Below are positions 1 to 9,005 of a DNA stretch of 64,000 bases, piece by piece. Numbering within the stretch: position 1 is the first letter of the stretch; the number at the start of each line of letters is the position of its first letter. Made by a program: the position numbers and the translations under genes. Below the pieces are notes generated by a model. The model had not been told where the DNA came from and searched no databases. It was given only the letters and a program-made list of their open reading frames with translations. Source of the stretch: JAWOFN01 sp046497505 [NCBI: bacterium] (lineage in GTDB: Bacteria > Blakebacterota > Blakebacteria > Blakebacterales); the NCBI GenBank assembly GCA_046497505.1, contig JAWOFN010000112.1:26473-90472 (forward strand). Reading direction: 5' to 3'.

Positions 1-1154
1 GTCAGGTAGATGGTCTCGCTGGAGAGGTCCAGTTCCCCGGGCGCTGCTCCCTCGGAGGCCTCCCGGGGGTGGATGGCCTCCCTCCGGCGGCGGAGGAAGT
101 CCTCCTCCAGCAGGTCCTCGGGGGAGGCCTCCATGCTGGTCGGGTCCCCCACGTAGGCCTCCAGGTCGGCGAAGGCCTGCTTCTTCGCCTCGATGAGGTG
201 ATGCAGGTAGGCGGGGCTGTTGTGCCCCATCCCCTCCAGATCGAAGGTTTCCAGTATCCCGAGCATCTCCAGGGCCGCGATGCCCTGGCCGTTGGGGGGA
301 AGTTCCCACACGGTGTATCCATGGAAGGGGAGCCCCACCGGCTCCACCCATTCCACCCGGTGGGCCCTCAGGTCCTCCGGGGTGAGGAACCCGCCCTCCT
401 GCTGGAGATGCTCCGCGATCGTGCGGCCCAGCTCGCCGCCGTACAGGTGACCCGGCCCCCGACGGGCGATGGCCCTCAGCGTCGAGGCGTAGTCCGGGTT
501 GCGGAACCACTCCCCCGCCCGCGGGGTGGTCCCGTCTTCCATGAGGTAGGTGTCCCGCGCCCCCTCGTCCCTCGTCAGACGCCCTGTCTCGGCCGCCCAC
601 TGACGAGCGATCTTGGGGGAGACGGGGAACCCCTCCTCCGCGAGGCGGATGGCCGGTCCCAGTGCCTGGGCGAGTTCGATCGTGCCGAACCTCTCCAGCA
701 GGGCCGACCAGCCGGAGAGGGCCCCGGGGACCGTAACCGGCTCGGCCCCGAAGAGGGGGACCCGGTCCAGGTCCCGCTCCCGCAGGGCCTGGCGGGTCAT
801 CCGGGACCCGGAGCGCCCGCTGGCGTTCAGACCGATGAGCGCGCCCTCCTCCGCCGACCACACGATGGCGAAGACGTCACCGCCGATCCCGGTCATGTGG
901 GGTTCGGTGACGGTCAGGACCGCTGCCGCGGTCACCGCCGCGTCGATCGCGTTGCCCCCCTGCTCCAGGACCGCCAGTCCCGCGGAGGTGGCAAGGGGCT
1001 GGCTGGCAGCCACCGCGCCACGGGGGGCGTAGACGGTGGAACGTCCTGCCAGGGTCGTGGGACGGTCCTCCGATCCCCCCTCCCCGCAGGCACCGGCCAG
1101 AAAGAGGAGGAGGACGAGGGGAACAGCCGCGGCTGCGGGAACGTATTGTGACAT
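1..1154 (-). CDS. ggt: gamma-glutamyltranspeptidase (cut by window edge)
   Basis: Large-subunit part of a gamma-glutamyltransferase, the exported Ntn hydrolase that cleaves gamma-glutamyl bonds of glutathione or gamma-glutamyl peptides. 384 codons are seen; the C-terminal small subunit with the nucleophilic Thr lies beyond base 1. The protein starts MSQYVPAAAA, has a hydrophobic stretch and a possible lipobox (LAGAC, Cys about residue 24), then family signatures: ASQPLATSAG, EQGGNAIDAA and TEPHMTGIGGD, later WELPPNGQG. The ATG at 1154 is the first start before the signal sequence. It follows the decarboxylase operon in the same direction after a 142-base gap. It may act on gamma-glutamyl products, which is of interest because a pgsBCW cluster lies 24 kb away; that link is inference. 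Confidence 0.92.
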   Translation of the reverse strand, partial: MSQYVPAAAAVPLVLLLFLAGACGEGGSEDRPTTLAGRSTVYAPRGAVAASQPLATSAGLAVLEQGGNAIDAAVTAAAVLTVTEPHMTGIGGDVFAIVWSAEEGALIGLNASGRSGSRMTRQALRERDLDRVPLFGAEPVTVPGALSGWSALLERFGTIELAQALGPAIRLAEEGFPVSPKIARQWAAETGRLTRDEGARDTYLMEDGTTPRAGEWFRNPDYASTLRAIARRGPGHLYGGELGRTIAEHLQQEGGFLTPEDLRAHRVEWVEPVGLPFHGYTVWELPPNGQGIAALEMLGILETFDLEGMGHNSPAYLHHLIEAKKQAFADLEAYVGDPTSMEASPEDLLEEDFLRRRREAIHPREASEGAAPGELDLSSETIYL

Positions 1155-1296
1155 GCAGGGCTCCTGACCTCAGGCGTGGGCAGGAGGATGGTAAGATGGC
1201 GCCTGCTTGGCTGTCCAGGCCCCGGTCGCCGCAGGGAGGAGGTCGCCCTCTACCGGGGACCGGGCCGCCGCTATCGGTCCGGGGCGGCGGAGAGGG

Positions 1297-2421
1297 CTAC
1301 ATGAGGGTGGCCAGGAAGATCCCCGCCGCCACCGCCGAACCGATGACCCCCGAGACGTTGGGGGCCATGGCCTGCATGATCACGTAGTTCTCCGGGTCCT
1401 CCTGGGCGCACACCATCTGACAGACCCTGGCGGAGTCCGGTACGGCAGATACCCCGGCGGCTCCGATCACCGGGTTGATCTTCTCCCTGCTGACCAGGTT
1501 GAGCAGCTTGGCGAACATCAGCCCCGCCGCGGTGGCGACCGCGAAGGAGGCCGCCCCCAGGGCGAAGATCATGATGCTCTCGGGCGTGAGGAACCGGCTC
1601 GCGTCGGTGGAGGTGCCCACGGTGAACCCGAGCAGGATGGTGATGATATCGATGAAGGCGGTCCGGGCCGTCTTGGCCAGGCGCTCCGTGACCCCCGATT
1701 CTTTCAGGAGGTTCCCGAAGAAGAGCATCCCAAGCAGGGGGATGGAGCCGGGTGCGATGAATGCGGTGAGCAGGAAGGCGACCACGGGGAAGATCATGCG
1801 CAGCCTGGCACTCGGCTGGGGGGAGGGCTTCATCCGGATCAGCCGTTCCTCCCGGCTGGTGAGGAGCCGGATGATGGGGGGCTGTATCACCGGCACCAGG
1901 GCCATATAGGAATAGGCCGCCACCGCGATGGCACCCAGGTACTGCGGGGCCATCTGCGAGGAGAGGAAGATGGCGGTGGGACCGTCCGCGCCCCCGATGA
2001 TGCCGATGGCGGCGGCCTCGTGCATCTCGAAGCCGAGAGCCAGCGACCCCAGGAAGGTCAGGAAGATACCGGCCTGAGCCGCCGCACCCAGCAGGATGAG
2101 CCGGGGGTTGGCCAGCATGGCCGAGAAGTCGGTCATCGCCCCGATACCCAGGAAGATCAGGGGCGGGTACCACCCCTGGCGGACACCCTGGTAGAGGATG
2201 CTGAGGACGCTCCCCTCCTCGTACACCCCGAGGTTCATCCCCGCCTGGAAGGGGATGTTGCCCACGAGGATCCCGAAACCGATGGGGACCAGCAGCAGGG
2301 GTTCGTAGTCCTTGCTGATGGCCAGGTAGATGAACACGCACCCCACCACGATCATGATGAGGTTGCCCAGGGTGAAGTGCCCGAGGGCACCGGCCTGGAG
2401 GAACTCGCGAAGGATGGTCAT
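1297..2421 (-). CDS. Na+-translocating decarboxylase beta subunit (OadB/MmdB/GcdB family)
   Basis: Membrane subunit that decarboxylates carboxybiotin and couples this to Na+ export in methylmalonyl-CoA, oxaloacetate or glutaconyl-CoA decarboxylases. The 374-residue protein is almost entirely hydrophobic with about ten membrane segments. It carries the family motif GGADGPTAIF about halfway and near the C-terminus APNVSGVIGSAVAAG, both regions known to hold the Asp and Asn/Ser residues used for Na+ and CO2 chemistry. It is the last gene of a four-gene set (alpha 3261-4811, delta 2909-3247, biotin carrier 2444-2863, beta), with 22 bases to the carrier gene. The substrate is set by the alpha subunit, here propionyl/methylmalonyl-CoA type. 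Confidence 0.95.
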   Translation of the reverse strand: MTILREFLQAGALGHFTLGNLIMIVVGCVFIYLAISKDYEPLLLVPIGFGILVGNIPFQAGMNLGVYEEGSVLSILYQGVRQGWYPPLIFLGIGAMTDFSAMLANPRLILLGAAAQAGIFLTFLGSLALGFEMHEAAAIGIIGGADGPTAIFLSSQMAPQYLGAIAVAAYSYMALVPVIQPPIIRLLTSREERLIRMKPSPQPSARLRMIFPVVAFLLTAFIAPGSIPLLGMLFFGNLLKESGVTERLAKTARTAFIDIITILLGFTVGTSTDASRFLTPESIMIFALGAASFAVATAAGLMFAKLLNLVSREKINPVIGAAGVSAVPDSARVCQMVCAQEDPENYVIMQAMAPNVSGVIGSAVAAGIFLATLM

Positions 2422-2443
2422 GGATCGGTCCGGTGGCTTGGGG

Positions 2444-2863
2444 CTACTCGAGTTCGACCAGGACCTGGCCCTCGCGCACCGAGTCTCCGGCCGCGACGGG
2501 GATGGCCTTCACCTTCCCGCTGGCGGGGGCGGCGATCGACGTGTTCATCTTCATCGCCTCGACGACCAGCAGGGTCTGTCCCTTGCTCACCTCGTCACCC
2601 ACCTCCGCCTTCAGTTCCACCACGGTCCCGGCGATGGGAGAGGCCACCGCCCCCCCCAGGTCCTTGCCCCCCGCGGCACCCGCAGGGGTCCGGGAGGGTG
2701 CGGAGCCGGGTGGGGGGGCCGGAGGCGTCGTCGGGGAAGCGGGGCCGCCGCCCCCGGGACGTACCGCCGGGAGGGCCCCGGTCTGGGGGAATCCCTCCCC
2801 CGGGTCCAGCACCTCCACTTCCACCTCGTACGCGACACCGTGGACCGTGATCTTCAGCTTCAC
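2444..2863 (-). CDS. biotin carrier protein of Na+-translocating decarboxylase
   Basis: 139-residue biotin carboxyl carrier. The N-terminal 30 residues (MKLKITVHGVAYEVEVEVLD) are the usual small N-terminal strand region, followed by a Pro/Ala/Gly-rich flexible linker (about residues 33-70) and a biotinyl domain of about 70 residues with the attachment motif VEAMKMN, where the second Lys of the AMKM tetrapeptide context is the biotinylated one. The domain ends at the C-terminus as in methylmalonyl-CoA decarboxylase gamma/oxaloacetate decarboxylase alpha tails. It moves carboxybiotin from the carboxyltransferase (3261-4811) to the membrane beta subunit (1297-2421). Confidence 0.95.
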   Translation of the reverse strand: MKLKITVHGVAYEVEVEVLDPGEGFPQTGALPAVRPGGGGPASPTTPPAPPPGSAPSRTPAGAAGGKDLGGAVASPIAGTVVELKAEVGDEVSKGQTLLVVEAMKMNTSIAAPASGKVKAIPVAAGDSVREGQVLVELE

Positions 2864-2908
2864 GTCGATCTTCCCTTCATGGGGGCGGGCAGCAGGCCCG
2901 CCCTCGGT

Positions 2909-3247
2909 TCAGCTCTTCTTCTTCGGCATGATGTGACTGCCGAGGAGCACCGAGCGTCCCTGGGTGGCCCAGGGGCTGTGGGGGTTCTCGGCAGGAAGCA
3001 GTCTCCGGACGCTCCGGATCCTGAAGCGGCCCTCGATCATGGTGGCGACGGCGGCCGTGATGAGCACGAGCGTCGTGTTGTCGATGGTGGGGGAGGACTC
3101 GGCGGGGCCGGCCTCCTTCTCGGAGGCCTTCGCGAGCCGCCGCTCGTCCAGGCGGCTCATGGTCTTCACCGCCAGGGAGATGAGGGCCAGGACACCGAAG
3201 ACCATCACGATGCCTGCCGCACTGAGTACCAGGCCGTTCACGGGCAT
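2909..3247 (-). CDS. OadG/MmdD-like small membrane subunit of decarboxylase
   Basis: 112-residue protein with one N-terminal membrane helix (LVLSAAGIVMVFGVLALISL) followed by a charged cytoplasmic tail, the architecture of decarboxylase gamma/delta subunits that hold the soluble carboxyltransferase and the membrane beta subunit together. A region near residue 55 (TTLVLITAAVATMIEG) matches the part of MmdD/OadG-type proteins that binds the alpha subunit. Only 13 bases separate it from the carboxyltransferase gene, and 45 bases from the biotin carrier gene. The tail ends in MPKKKS. Identification rests on topology and operon position as much as on sequence. Confidence 0.8.
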   Translation of the reverse strand: MPVNGLVLSAAGIVMVFGVLALISLAVKTMSRLDERRLAKASEKEAGPAESSPTIDNTTLVLITAAVATMIEGRFRIRSVRRLLPAENPHSPWATQGRSVLLGSHIMPKKKS

Positions 3248-3260
3248 CCGTTCGTTCCCA

Positions 3261-4811
3261 TCAGAGGGGGATCAGACCGTGCTTCTTCTGCGGCCGCACA
3301 TCCCGTTTCGCCTTGACGACCTCCAGGGCGGCCGCGAGCCAGGGCCGTGTCTCGCTGGGCTCGATGACATCGTCGATCAGCCCGCTGCCTGCCGCCTGGA
3401 ACGGGTTTCCGAACCGCTCCTTGTACTCCTCGATCTTCTCCTTGCGGGTGGCTTCCGGGTCGTCGGAGGCCTGGATCTCCCGGCGGTAGAGCACGTTCAC
3501 GGCCCCTTCGGCCCCCATCACTGCGATCTCACCCGTGGGCCACGCACAGGTGCGGTCCGCACCCATGTCCTTGCTGCACATGGCCAGGTACGCTCCGCCG
3601 TACGCCTTGCGCACCACCACGGTGAGTTTCGGTACCGTGGCCGCCGCGTAGGCGAAGAGCATCTTCGCACCGTGCCGGATGATCCCCCCGTACTCCTGCT
3701 CCACCCCGGGCATGAAGCCGGGTACATCCACCAGGGTGACGATGGGGATGTTGAACGCGTTGCAGAAGCGGATGAACCGGCTGGCCTTGTCGGAGGAATC
3801 GATGTCCAGAACACCGGCCCGCTGTATGGGCTGGTTGGCCACGACACCGATGGTGCGCCCCATGAGGCGTCCGAACCCCACGATGATGTTGGGGGCGAAG
3901 TGCTCCTGCACCTCCAGGAAGTCCCCCTGGTCCACCACGCGCAGTATGATCTCCTTCATGTCGTAGGGATCCCGCCCCTCAGCGGGCACCACCTCGTCCA
4001 AGGAGGGGTCCCCGACCGCGGTCTCCTCGTGGTATTCGGGATAGAAGGGCGGGTCCTCCATGTTGTTGCTGGGGAGGAAGGAGAGGAGGCGCCGGGCGAT
4101 GCGTACGGCGTCTTCGTCATCCGATGCCACGAAATGCACCACACCGGAGTAGTACGCGTGGCTGGAGACGCCGCCCAGTTCCTCGGCCGTCACATCCTCT
4201 CCGGTGACCTCCTTGATCACGCTGGGGCCGGTGATGTACATCTGCCCCTCCTGCTGCACCTGGATGATGAAGTCCGTGAGGGCGGGACTGTAGGCCGCTC
4301 CGCCGGCGCAGGGTCCGGCGATGATGCTTATCTGGGGGACCACACCCGAGAGGAGGACGTTGCGGAAGAAGATCTTGCCGTACCCGGAGAGGGCATCCAC
4401 CCCTTCCTGGATCCGGGCACCGGCGCCGTCGTTGACGAAGACGAAGGGGTCGCCGGTCTTCATGGCGCTCTCCATGATCTCGGCGATCTTCCGTGCCCCG
4501 GCTTCACCCACCGAGCCGCCCGCGACGGTGAAGTCCTGGCTGGCGGTATAGACGGGTCGGCCGTCCACGATACCCGATCCGGTCACGATCCCCTCGGCCG
4601 GCATCTCCCGACCCTGCATCCCGAAATGCACGGCCTTGTGCCGCATATGGAGGTGCGTCTCCTGGAATGTATCGGGCTCGAAGAGGAGTGCGAGACGTTC
4701 GCGTGCGGTGAGTTTTCCCTTGTCGTGCTGCTTCTCGATCCGTTCCGGGCCTCCGCCCTGCATGAGCTTCTGACGCCGTTTACGGAGGTCCTCGATCGGC
4801 TTCTCCATCAT
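3261..4811 (-). CDS. mmdA: methylmalonyl-CoA decarboxylase alpha / acyl-CoA carboxyltransferase
   Basis: Carboxyltransferase of the crotonase-fold acetyl/propionyl-CoA carboxylase beta family; in this operon it should transfer the carboxyl group of (S)-methylmalonyl-CoA (or a similar acyl-CoA) to biotin. 516 residues, matching MmdA/PccB size. Signatures include RQKLMQGGG near the start, GGSVGEAGARKIAEIM, the oxyanion regions AGPCAGGAAYSPAL and VRKAYGGAYLAMCSKDMG, and DVPGFMPGVEQE. A GTG 33 bases further upstream is also open, but ATG at 4811 (or the next codon, 4808) follows a GGGGGGAG run and gives the usual N-terminus. It is the first gene of the Na+-pump operon and is divergent from the FAD enzyme at 4961. 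Confidence 0.93.
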   Translation of the reverse strand: MMEKPIEDLRKRRQKLMQGGGPERIEKQHDKGKLTARERLALLFEPDTFQETHLHMRHKAVHFGMQGREMPAEGIVTGSGIVDGRPVYTASQDFTVAGGSVGEAGARKIAEIMESAMKTGDPFVFVNDGAGARIQEGVDALSGYGKIFFRNVLLSGVVPQISIIAGPCAGGAAYSPALTDFIIQVQQEGQMYITGPSVIKEVTGEDVTAEELGGVSSHAYYSGVVHFVASDDEDAVRIARRLLSFLPSNNMEDPPFYPEYHEETAVGDPSLDEVVPAEGRDPYDMKEIILRVVDQGDFLEVQEHFAPNIIVGFGRLMGRTIGVVANQPIQRAGVLDIDSSDKASRFIRFCNAFNIPIVTLVDVPGFMPGVEQEYGGIIRHGAKMLFAYAAATVPKLTVVVRKAYGGAYLAMCSKDMGADRTCAWPTGEIAVMGAEGAVNVLYRREIQASDDPEATRKEKIEEYKERFGNPFQAAGSGLIDDVIEPSETRPWLAAALEVVKAKRDVRPQKKHGLIPL

Positions 4812-4960
4812 CTCCCCCCCTGGGTCCCTGTCCCCGGCCCTCACCCTGTGACGGCCGCCATTCCCGGCGGGCTGAGGGTCCCGCCGATATCCTCCACAAG
4901 ATAGTACCTCTCCAGCAGAGGAAAGCCCGAAATCGACAGGGTGCCGGGTGATCAGCTATC

Positions 4961-6256
4961 ATGCCCCCGCTGCCGCCACTCACCTGCCACCGCCAAGCCG
5001 CCTGGAGACCCGTGGGGACTGCCGAGAGGGCCGATGTTGTCGTCATCGGGGCCGGGATCTCCGGCTGCGCTTCCGCGTGGCATCTCCTGCACAGAGACCC
5101 CTCCCTCCGGGTGGTGCTCCTGGAATCACACCAGGTGGGGGCCGGGAGCACCTCGCGGAGCAACGCTGCCTTCCGCCACCAGTGGTCGGTCCCCGTCCAC
5201 GCCGCCTTCTCACGATATTCCGCCGCCGAGTATGCCGACCTGGCCGGCCGGGGACACCCCGTGGGTTTCACTCCCAACGGCTACCTCTTCCTCTTCACCG
5301 AAGAGGAGGCGTTCCAGCAGGCCGCGGAGCGGGCCCGCAGACAGCGCCAGTCCGGCATGGAGGGGATCCGGGCCCTGCGCCCGGAACAGGTACCGGACGA
5401 GGTGCCGGGAGGTGACCTCCTCGAATTGGAGGGCCTGGCCGGAGCGGTCTGGGGGCTCCGGGACGGCTTCCTGGATCCCATGGGGGTCACGCAGGCCTAC
5501 CTGGAGGAGGGCCGGGCCGCGGGGCTTGACTACCGGCAGGGTGTCCGGGCCGTCTCGCTGGTGCGAGAGGGGGGGCGCGTGACGGGAGTGGTCACCGGGG
5601 AGGGGAGCACGGTGGCCGGGTCCCGGGTCCTGCTGGCCGCCGGGGTCTGGAGCGCTTCCCTCATGCGCTCATGGCGGCTGGGACTCCCCGTCCGCCCGGC
5701 CAAGCGCTATCTCTATCACACACGGCCGGTGAGGGGGAGGGAGGTCTCCGACTGGCCCCTCATCGTCGGGGAGCGGGGAGCCCATCTCCGTCCCTCGGAG
5801 GGGAACACCCTGCTGCTGGCCTGGGAATCACGTCCCGACCCGGAGGAGGATGTCCCGAACGGCGGGACGCTGCGGGACCGGCAGGACGCAGTCGAGGAGG
5901 GGTTCGGAACCGGCCCGGAGGGGTACGGGATGGAGGTCCTGGCCGAGCTGGCCCCCCACATGCCCCTCCTGGCCGAAGAGGCGGCGCTTGCCGGAGTCAC
6001 CTCGGGCTGGTACTGCGTGACCGGTGACCACAAGGCGATCCTCTCGGCGGACCCCCGGTTGGAGGGTCTCTATCATGCATGCGGCTTCAGCGGGCATGGG
6101 ATCATGCATGGAGCGGCCACCGGACGGACCATGGCGGAACTGGTCCTGGGGGAACCCACCTCCCTCGCCCGGTTTGAGGAGATCCGTCGGCACTTCGGCC
6201 TTCAGCCGCTGCTCGAAGGGAAGACCCGGGAACCGGGGGAGGACGTGGTCATCTGA
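4961..6256 (+). CDS. FAD-dependent amine/amino-acid oxidoreductase (DAO family)
   Basis: 431-residue member of the D-amino-acid oxidase/sarcosine oxidase beta/glycine oxidase fold. After about 25 residues comes the FAD-binding Rossmann motif VVVIGAGISGCASAWHL with the Glu that ends the second strand (VVLLES), then the family stretch GAGSTSRSNAAFRHQW, which in sarcosine oxidase beta-like enzymes contacts FAD. The C-terminal FAD motif is LYHACGFSGHGIMHGAATGR. Probable substrates are N-methylated or D-amino acids; the sequence alone does not decide. It stands alone, divergent from the decarboxylase operon, and converges on the small DUF1858 gene. Confidence 0.88.
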   Translation: MPPLPPLTCHRQAAWRPVGTAERADVVVIGAGISGCASAWHLLHRDPSLRVVLLESHQVGAGSTSRSNAAFRHQWSVPVHAAFSRYSAAEYADLAGRGHPVGFTPNGYLFLFTEEEAFQQAAERARRQRQSGMEGIRALRPEQVPDEVPGGDLLELEGLAGAVWGLRDGFLDPMGVTQAYLEEGRAAGLDYRQGVRAVSLVREGGRVTGVVTGEGSTVAGSRVLLAAGVWSASLMRSWRLGLPVRPAKRYLYHTRPVRGREVSDWPLIVGERGAHLRPSEGNTLLLAWESRPDPEEDVPNGGTLRDRQDAVEEGFGTGPEGYGMEVLAELAPHMPLLAEEAALAGVTSGWYCVTGDHKAILSADPRLEGLYHACGFSGHGIMHGAATGRTMAELVLGEPTSLARFEEIRRHFGLQPLLEGKTREPGEDVVI

Positions 6257-6262
6257 GGCAGA

Positions 6263-6282
6263 AGGGCCCTATACGGGTCCCT
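6263..6282. terminator. hairpin between convergent genes
   Basis: AGGGCCC (6263-6269) pairs with GGGTCCCT (6275-6282) around the loop TATAC with one bulged T. It lies between the FAD oxidoreductase and the DUF1858 gene, which converge here, and touches the stop codon of the latter. No T-tract follows, so termination activity is only suggested. Confidence 0.35.
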
Positions 6283-6487
6283 GGGCAAGGTCCATGCGGA
6301 GGTCCTTGACCAGGCCGCGGATGTCCGCGATCCCCTTGCTGCGGGCCAGTTCCTCCAGGGTCCCCCAGTACGCCTCGCCGCATACCATGCACACCACGCC
6401 CCGGTGGGCGAGAGGGCCGATGAGTTCCGGGTAGTGGTCCACCAGGTCCTCCACCAGGATATCCCCGGTCAGGGGCGGTCTGCTCAT
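6269..6487 (-). CDS. DUF1858 domain protein
   Basis: 72-residue protein beginning MSRPPLTGDILVEDLV; a clear GAGGAGG ribosome-binding site lies just before the ATG at 6487. It matches the small DUF1858 domain found alone or at the N-terminus of ScdA/hybrid cluster-linked proteins: a short helix (VEDLVDHYPELIGPLAHRG), the CMVCGEAYWGTLEELA segment with a CxxC pair, and a C-terminal helix. The family is thought to bind or sense metal or redox state, but its function is not established. It is divergent from the HMG-CoA synthase operon with a 268-base gap. Confidence 0.82.
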   Translation of the reverse strand: MSRPPLTGDILVEDLVDHYPELIGPLAHRGVVCMVCGEAYWGTLEELARSKGIADIRGLVKDLRMDLAQGPV

Positions 6488-6592
6488 GTCGCTCCTCCTC
6501 ACTGCCCTGCGTCGATGGGTTCGATCCCTCCTCGTAAGCTGAGAGCCGCGGGGGGGAAGCAGGGGTTCGGACTTTCTCGTACCGCTCGCGCC

Positions 6593-6621
6593 TTGGACAG
6601 CTCCTCCTGTCCCGCTACAAT
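6593..6621 (+). promoter_or_regulatory. sigma-70 promoter with internal inverted repeat (HMGS operon)
   Basis: TTGGAC at 6593-6598 and TACAAT at 6616-6621 with a 17-base spacer form a near-consensus promoter reading toward the HMG-CoA synthase gene, leaving a leader of roughly 125 bases. GGACAG (6595-6600) and CTGTCC (6607-6612) form a perfect inverted repeat spaced by six bases that overlaps the -35 box and spacer, a likely operator position. Confidence 0.65.
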
Positions 6622-6755
6622 GGCAGCGCCCTTGGGGGAGACCGGTCCCGAGGACCGCCCCCCGGGCTCGCCCGGATCCCGGGCACAGCAGCTGGACGAC
6701 GCGGCATACCTCGGGGTGTGCCCGCACAACATCGCGCCTGCCAGGGGGATCAGCC

Positions 6756-7802
6756 ATGGTCGGTATCGTCGGGTACGGATCATACGTGCCCTGTTTCCGG
6801 ATCAAAGTCGAGGAGATCGCCCGCCAGTGGGGCCAGGACCCCGAACCGGTGAAGAACGGGCTCATCGTCTACGAGAAGACGGTACCCGGCCGGGACGAGG
6901 ACACCATCACCATCAGCGTGCAGGCCGCCCGCTACGCCATCCAGCGGGCGGGCATCGATCCTTCCCTCATCGGAGCGGTCTACATCGGCTCCGAGTCGCA
7001 CCCCTATGCCGTCAAGCCCAGCGGTACCGTCCTCGTCGACGCGCTGGGGATCGGGCCGGACGTGCACGTCTCGGACTACGAGTTCGCCTGCAAGGCGGGC
7101 ACCGAGGCGATGTACGTGGCCATGAGCCACGTGAAGGCGGGAGAGATGCCGTACGCCCTGGGGATCGGAGCGGACACCTCCCAGGGGGCCCCCGGGGATG
7201 CCCTGGAGTACACCGCCTCGGCCGGGGGTTCCGCTTTCGTGATGGGTTCGGAGGGGGTGGTGGCCGAGTGCGAGGCCTCCTATTCCTACACCACGGATAC
7301 GGCTGACTTCTGGCGGCGCGAGGGGCGGGAGTACCCCATGCACGGGGGACGGTTCACCGGGGAACCCGCCTACTTCCGTCACGTCCTCGGAGCCGCCAGG
7401 GGCCTCATGGAACGTACCGGTACCGAGGTCGGCGACTTCACCTGGGGGGTCTTCCACATGCCCAACGGCAAGTTCCCTCTCCGGGCGGCGACCACCCTCG
7501 GCTTCGAGAAGGAGCAGATCGAGCCGGGTTGGGTGGTGCGCTGGATCGGGAACACCTACTCCGGTTCCTCCCCCTGCGGGCTGTCCGCCACCCTGGATGC
7601 AGCATCACCCGGTGACCGGATCCTAATGGTCTCCTTCGGCTCGGGGGCGGGGAGCGACGCTTTCATCTGGAAGGTGACCGATCGTATCGAGGAGGTGAGA
7701 GACCGGGCCCCCCGGTTCAGCGACCTGATGGAGCGCCGGAAGATCTACCTGGACTACGGCAGGTATGCCAGCTTCCGCCGCAAGATCCTCATGAACGACT
7801 AG
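6756..7802 (+). CDS. hydroxymethylglutaryl-CoA synthase, archaeal type
   Basis: 348 residues, the length of archaeal HMG-CoA synthases, shorter than eukaryal and Gram-positive MvaS. It would condense acetyl-CoA with acetoacetyl-CoA to HMG-CoA, the second step of the mevalonate route. Catalytic candidates are Glu80 (YIGSES), Cys112 ([12 protein letters not shown]) and His234 ([11 protein letters not shown]). The start [12 protein letters not shown] is typical of the archaeal family. It is first of a three-gene set with a thiolase and a DUF35 protein, the order known from archaea, where the three proteins form a complex that channels acetoacetyl-CoA. No HMG-CoA reductase or later mevalonate gene is in the window, so ketone-body or other C-C chemistry is possible. 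Confidence 0.92.
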   Translation: MVGIVGYGSYVPCFRIKVEEIARQWGQDPEPVKNGLIVYEKTVPGRDEDTITISVQAARYAIQRAGIDPSLIGAVYIGSESHPYAVKPSGTVLVDALGIGPDVHVSDYEFACKAGTEAMYVAMSHVKAGEMPYALGIGADTSQGAPGDALEYTASAGGSAFVMGSEGVVAECEASYSYTTDTADFWRREGREYPMHGGRFTGEPAYFRHVLGAARGLMERTGTEVGDFTWGVFHMPNGKFPLRAATTLGFEKEQIEPGWVVRWIGNTYSGSSPCGLSATLDAASPGDRILMVSFGSGAGSDAFIWKVTDRIEEVRDRAPRFSDLMERRKIYLDYGRYASFRRKILMND

Positions 7803-7853
7803 ACCCTGCGGCTCCCGTATCTGGAGGCATCCATCGGAAGGAAGGAAGAGGTC

Positions 7854-9005
7854 ATGAGAGAAGCAGCGATCGTGGGCATCGGGATGACCGACTTCGGTGA
7901 GCTCTGGGGCTCCTCGCTCCGCCAGATGTTCACCGAGGCCGCGACGGCCGCCATCGAGGACGCGGGCGTCGATCACATCGAGAGCATGTACGTGGGCTCC
8001 ATGTCCCCGGGGCTCTTCGTCCACCAGGAACACATCGGGGCCCTGCTGGCGGACTACCTGGGCGTTGCGGGGATCCCCGCCGGCCGGGTGGAGTCGGCGT
8101 GCGCGTCGGGAGGGCTGGCCCTGCGGCAGGCGGTGCTCGAGGTCCTCTCCGGGGTATCCGAGGTCGTCCTGGCCGGGGGGGTGGAGAAGATGACGGACGG
8201 GGTGGACGCCACCGACGCCCTCGCCACCGCAGCGGACCAGGAGTACGAGGCGTTCGGAGGGATCACCTTCCCGGGACTCTACGCGCTCATGGCACGGGCC
8301 CACATGGAGAAGCACGGGACGACCCGTGAGCAGATGGCGGACGTGGCGGTGAAGAACCACGCCAACGGTGCCCTGAACCCCCGGGCCCAGTTCCGGCGCC
8401 CCATCGAACGGGCAGACGTACTCACCTCCACCCTGGTTGCGGACCCCCTGCGCCTGCTGGACTGTTCCCCCATCACCGACGGGGCAGCGGCCGCGGTGGT
8501 GACCACCGTGGAGAGGGCACGAGAGCTGGGAGGCCCCCTGATCCGGGTCCGGGCCTCGACCATGGCCACCGACTCCCTGGCCCTCCACGACCGCCCCGAC
8601 CTCACGAGCATCCCCTCGGTGGGCCGGGCGGTGAAGAGGGCCTTCCAGGACGCCGATCTCACCCTCGATGACATCGATGTCCTGGAGGTCCACGACTGCT
8701 TCACCATAGCGGAACTCGTGGTCATGGAAGAGATCGGTCTGGTGGAGCCGGGCTCCTCGGGTCAGGAGGTCACCGCGGGCCTCACGGCCCGGGACGGGAA
8801 GCTCCCGATCAACACCAGCGGCGGGCTGAAGTCGAAGGGTCACCCGGTGGGCGCCTCGGGCATCGCCCAGGTGTTCGAGATCGTCGAACAGCTGCGCGGG
8901 AGCGCCGGCGAGCGGCAGATCGAGGGCGCGCGCATCGGCATGGCACAGAACATGGGCGGCTCCGGTGCGAGCTGCGTAGTCCACATCCTGGAGGCGATAT
9001 CATGA
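7854..9005 (+). CDS. acetyl-CoA C-acetyltransferase, thiolase (archaeal/SCP2 type)
   Basis: 383-residue thiolase of the type paired with archaeal HMG-CoA synthase. The nucleophilic Cys is in [15 protein letters not shown] (about residue 83), and the C-terminal His motifs are [11 protein letters not shown] and [16 protein letters not shown]. The usual C-terminal active-site CxG is replaced by the archaeal-type arrangement [15 protein letters not shown] ribosome-binding site (GGAAGGAAGAGG) precedes the ATG. Its stop overlaps the start of the DUF35 gene by four bases (ATGA), indicating translational coupling and a physical complex. Confidence 0.92.
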   Translation: MREAAIVGIGMTDFGELWGSSLRQMFTEAATAAIEDAGVDHIESMYVGSMSPGLFVHQEHIGALLADYLGVAGIPAGRVESACASGGLALRQAVLEVLSGVSEVVLAGGVEKMTDGVDATDALATAADQEYEAFGGITFPGLYALMARAHMEKHGTTREQMADVAVKNHANGALNPRAQFRRPIERADVLTSTLVADPLRLLDCSPITDGAAAAVVTTVERARELGGPLIRVRASTMATDSLALHDRPDLTSIPSVGRAVKRAFQDADLTLDDIDVLEVHDCFTIAELVVMEEIGLVEPGSSGQEVTAGLTARDGKLPINTSGGLKSKGHPVGASGIAQVFEIVEQLRGSAGERQIEGARIGMAQNMGGSGASCVVHILEAIS

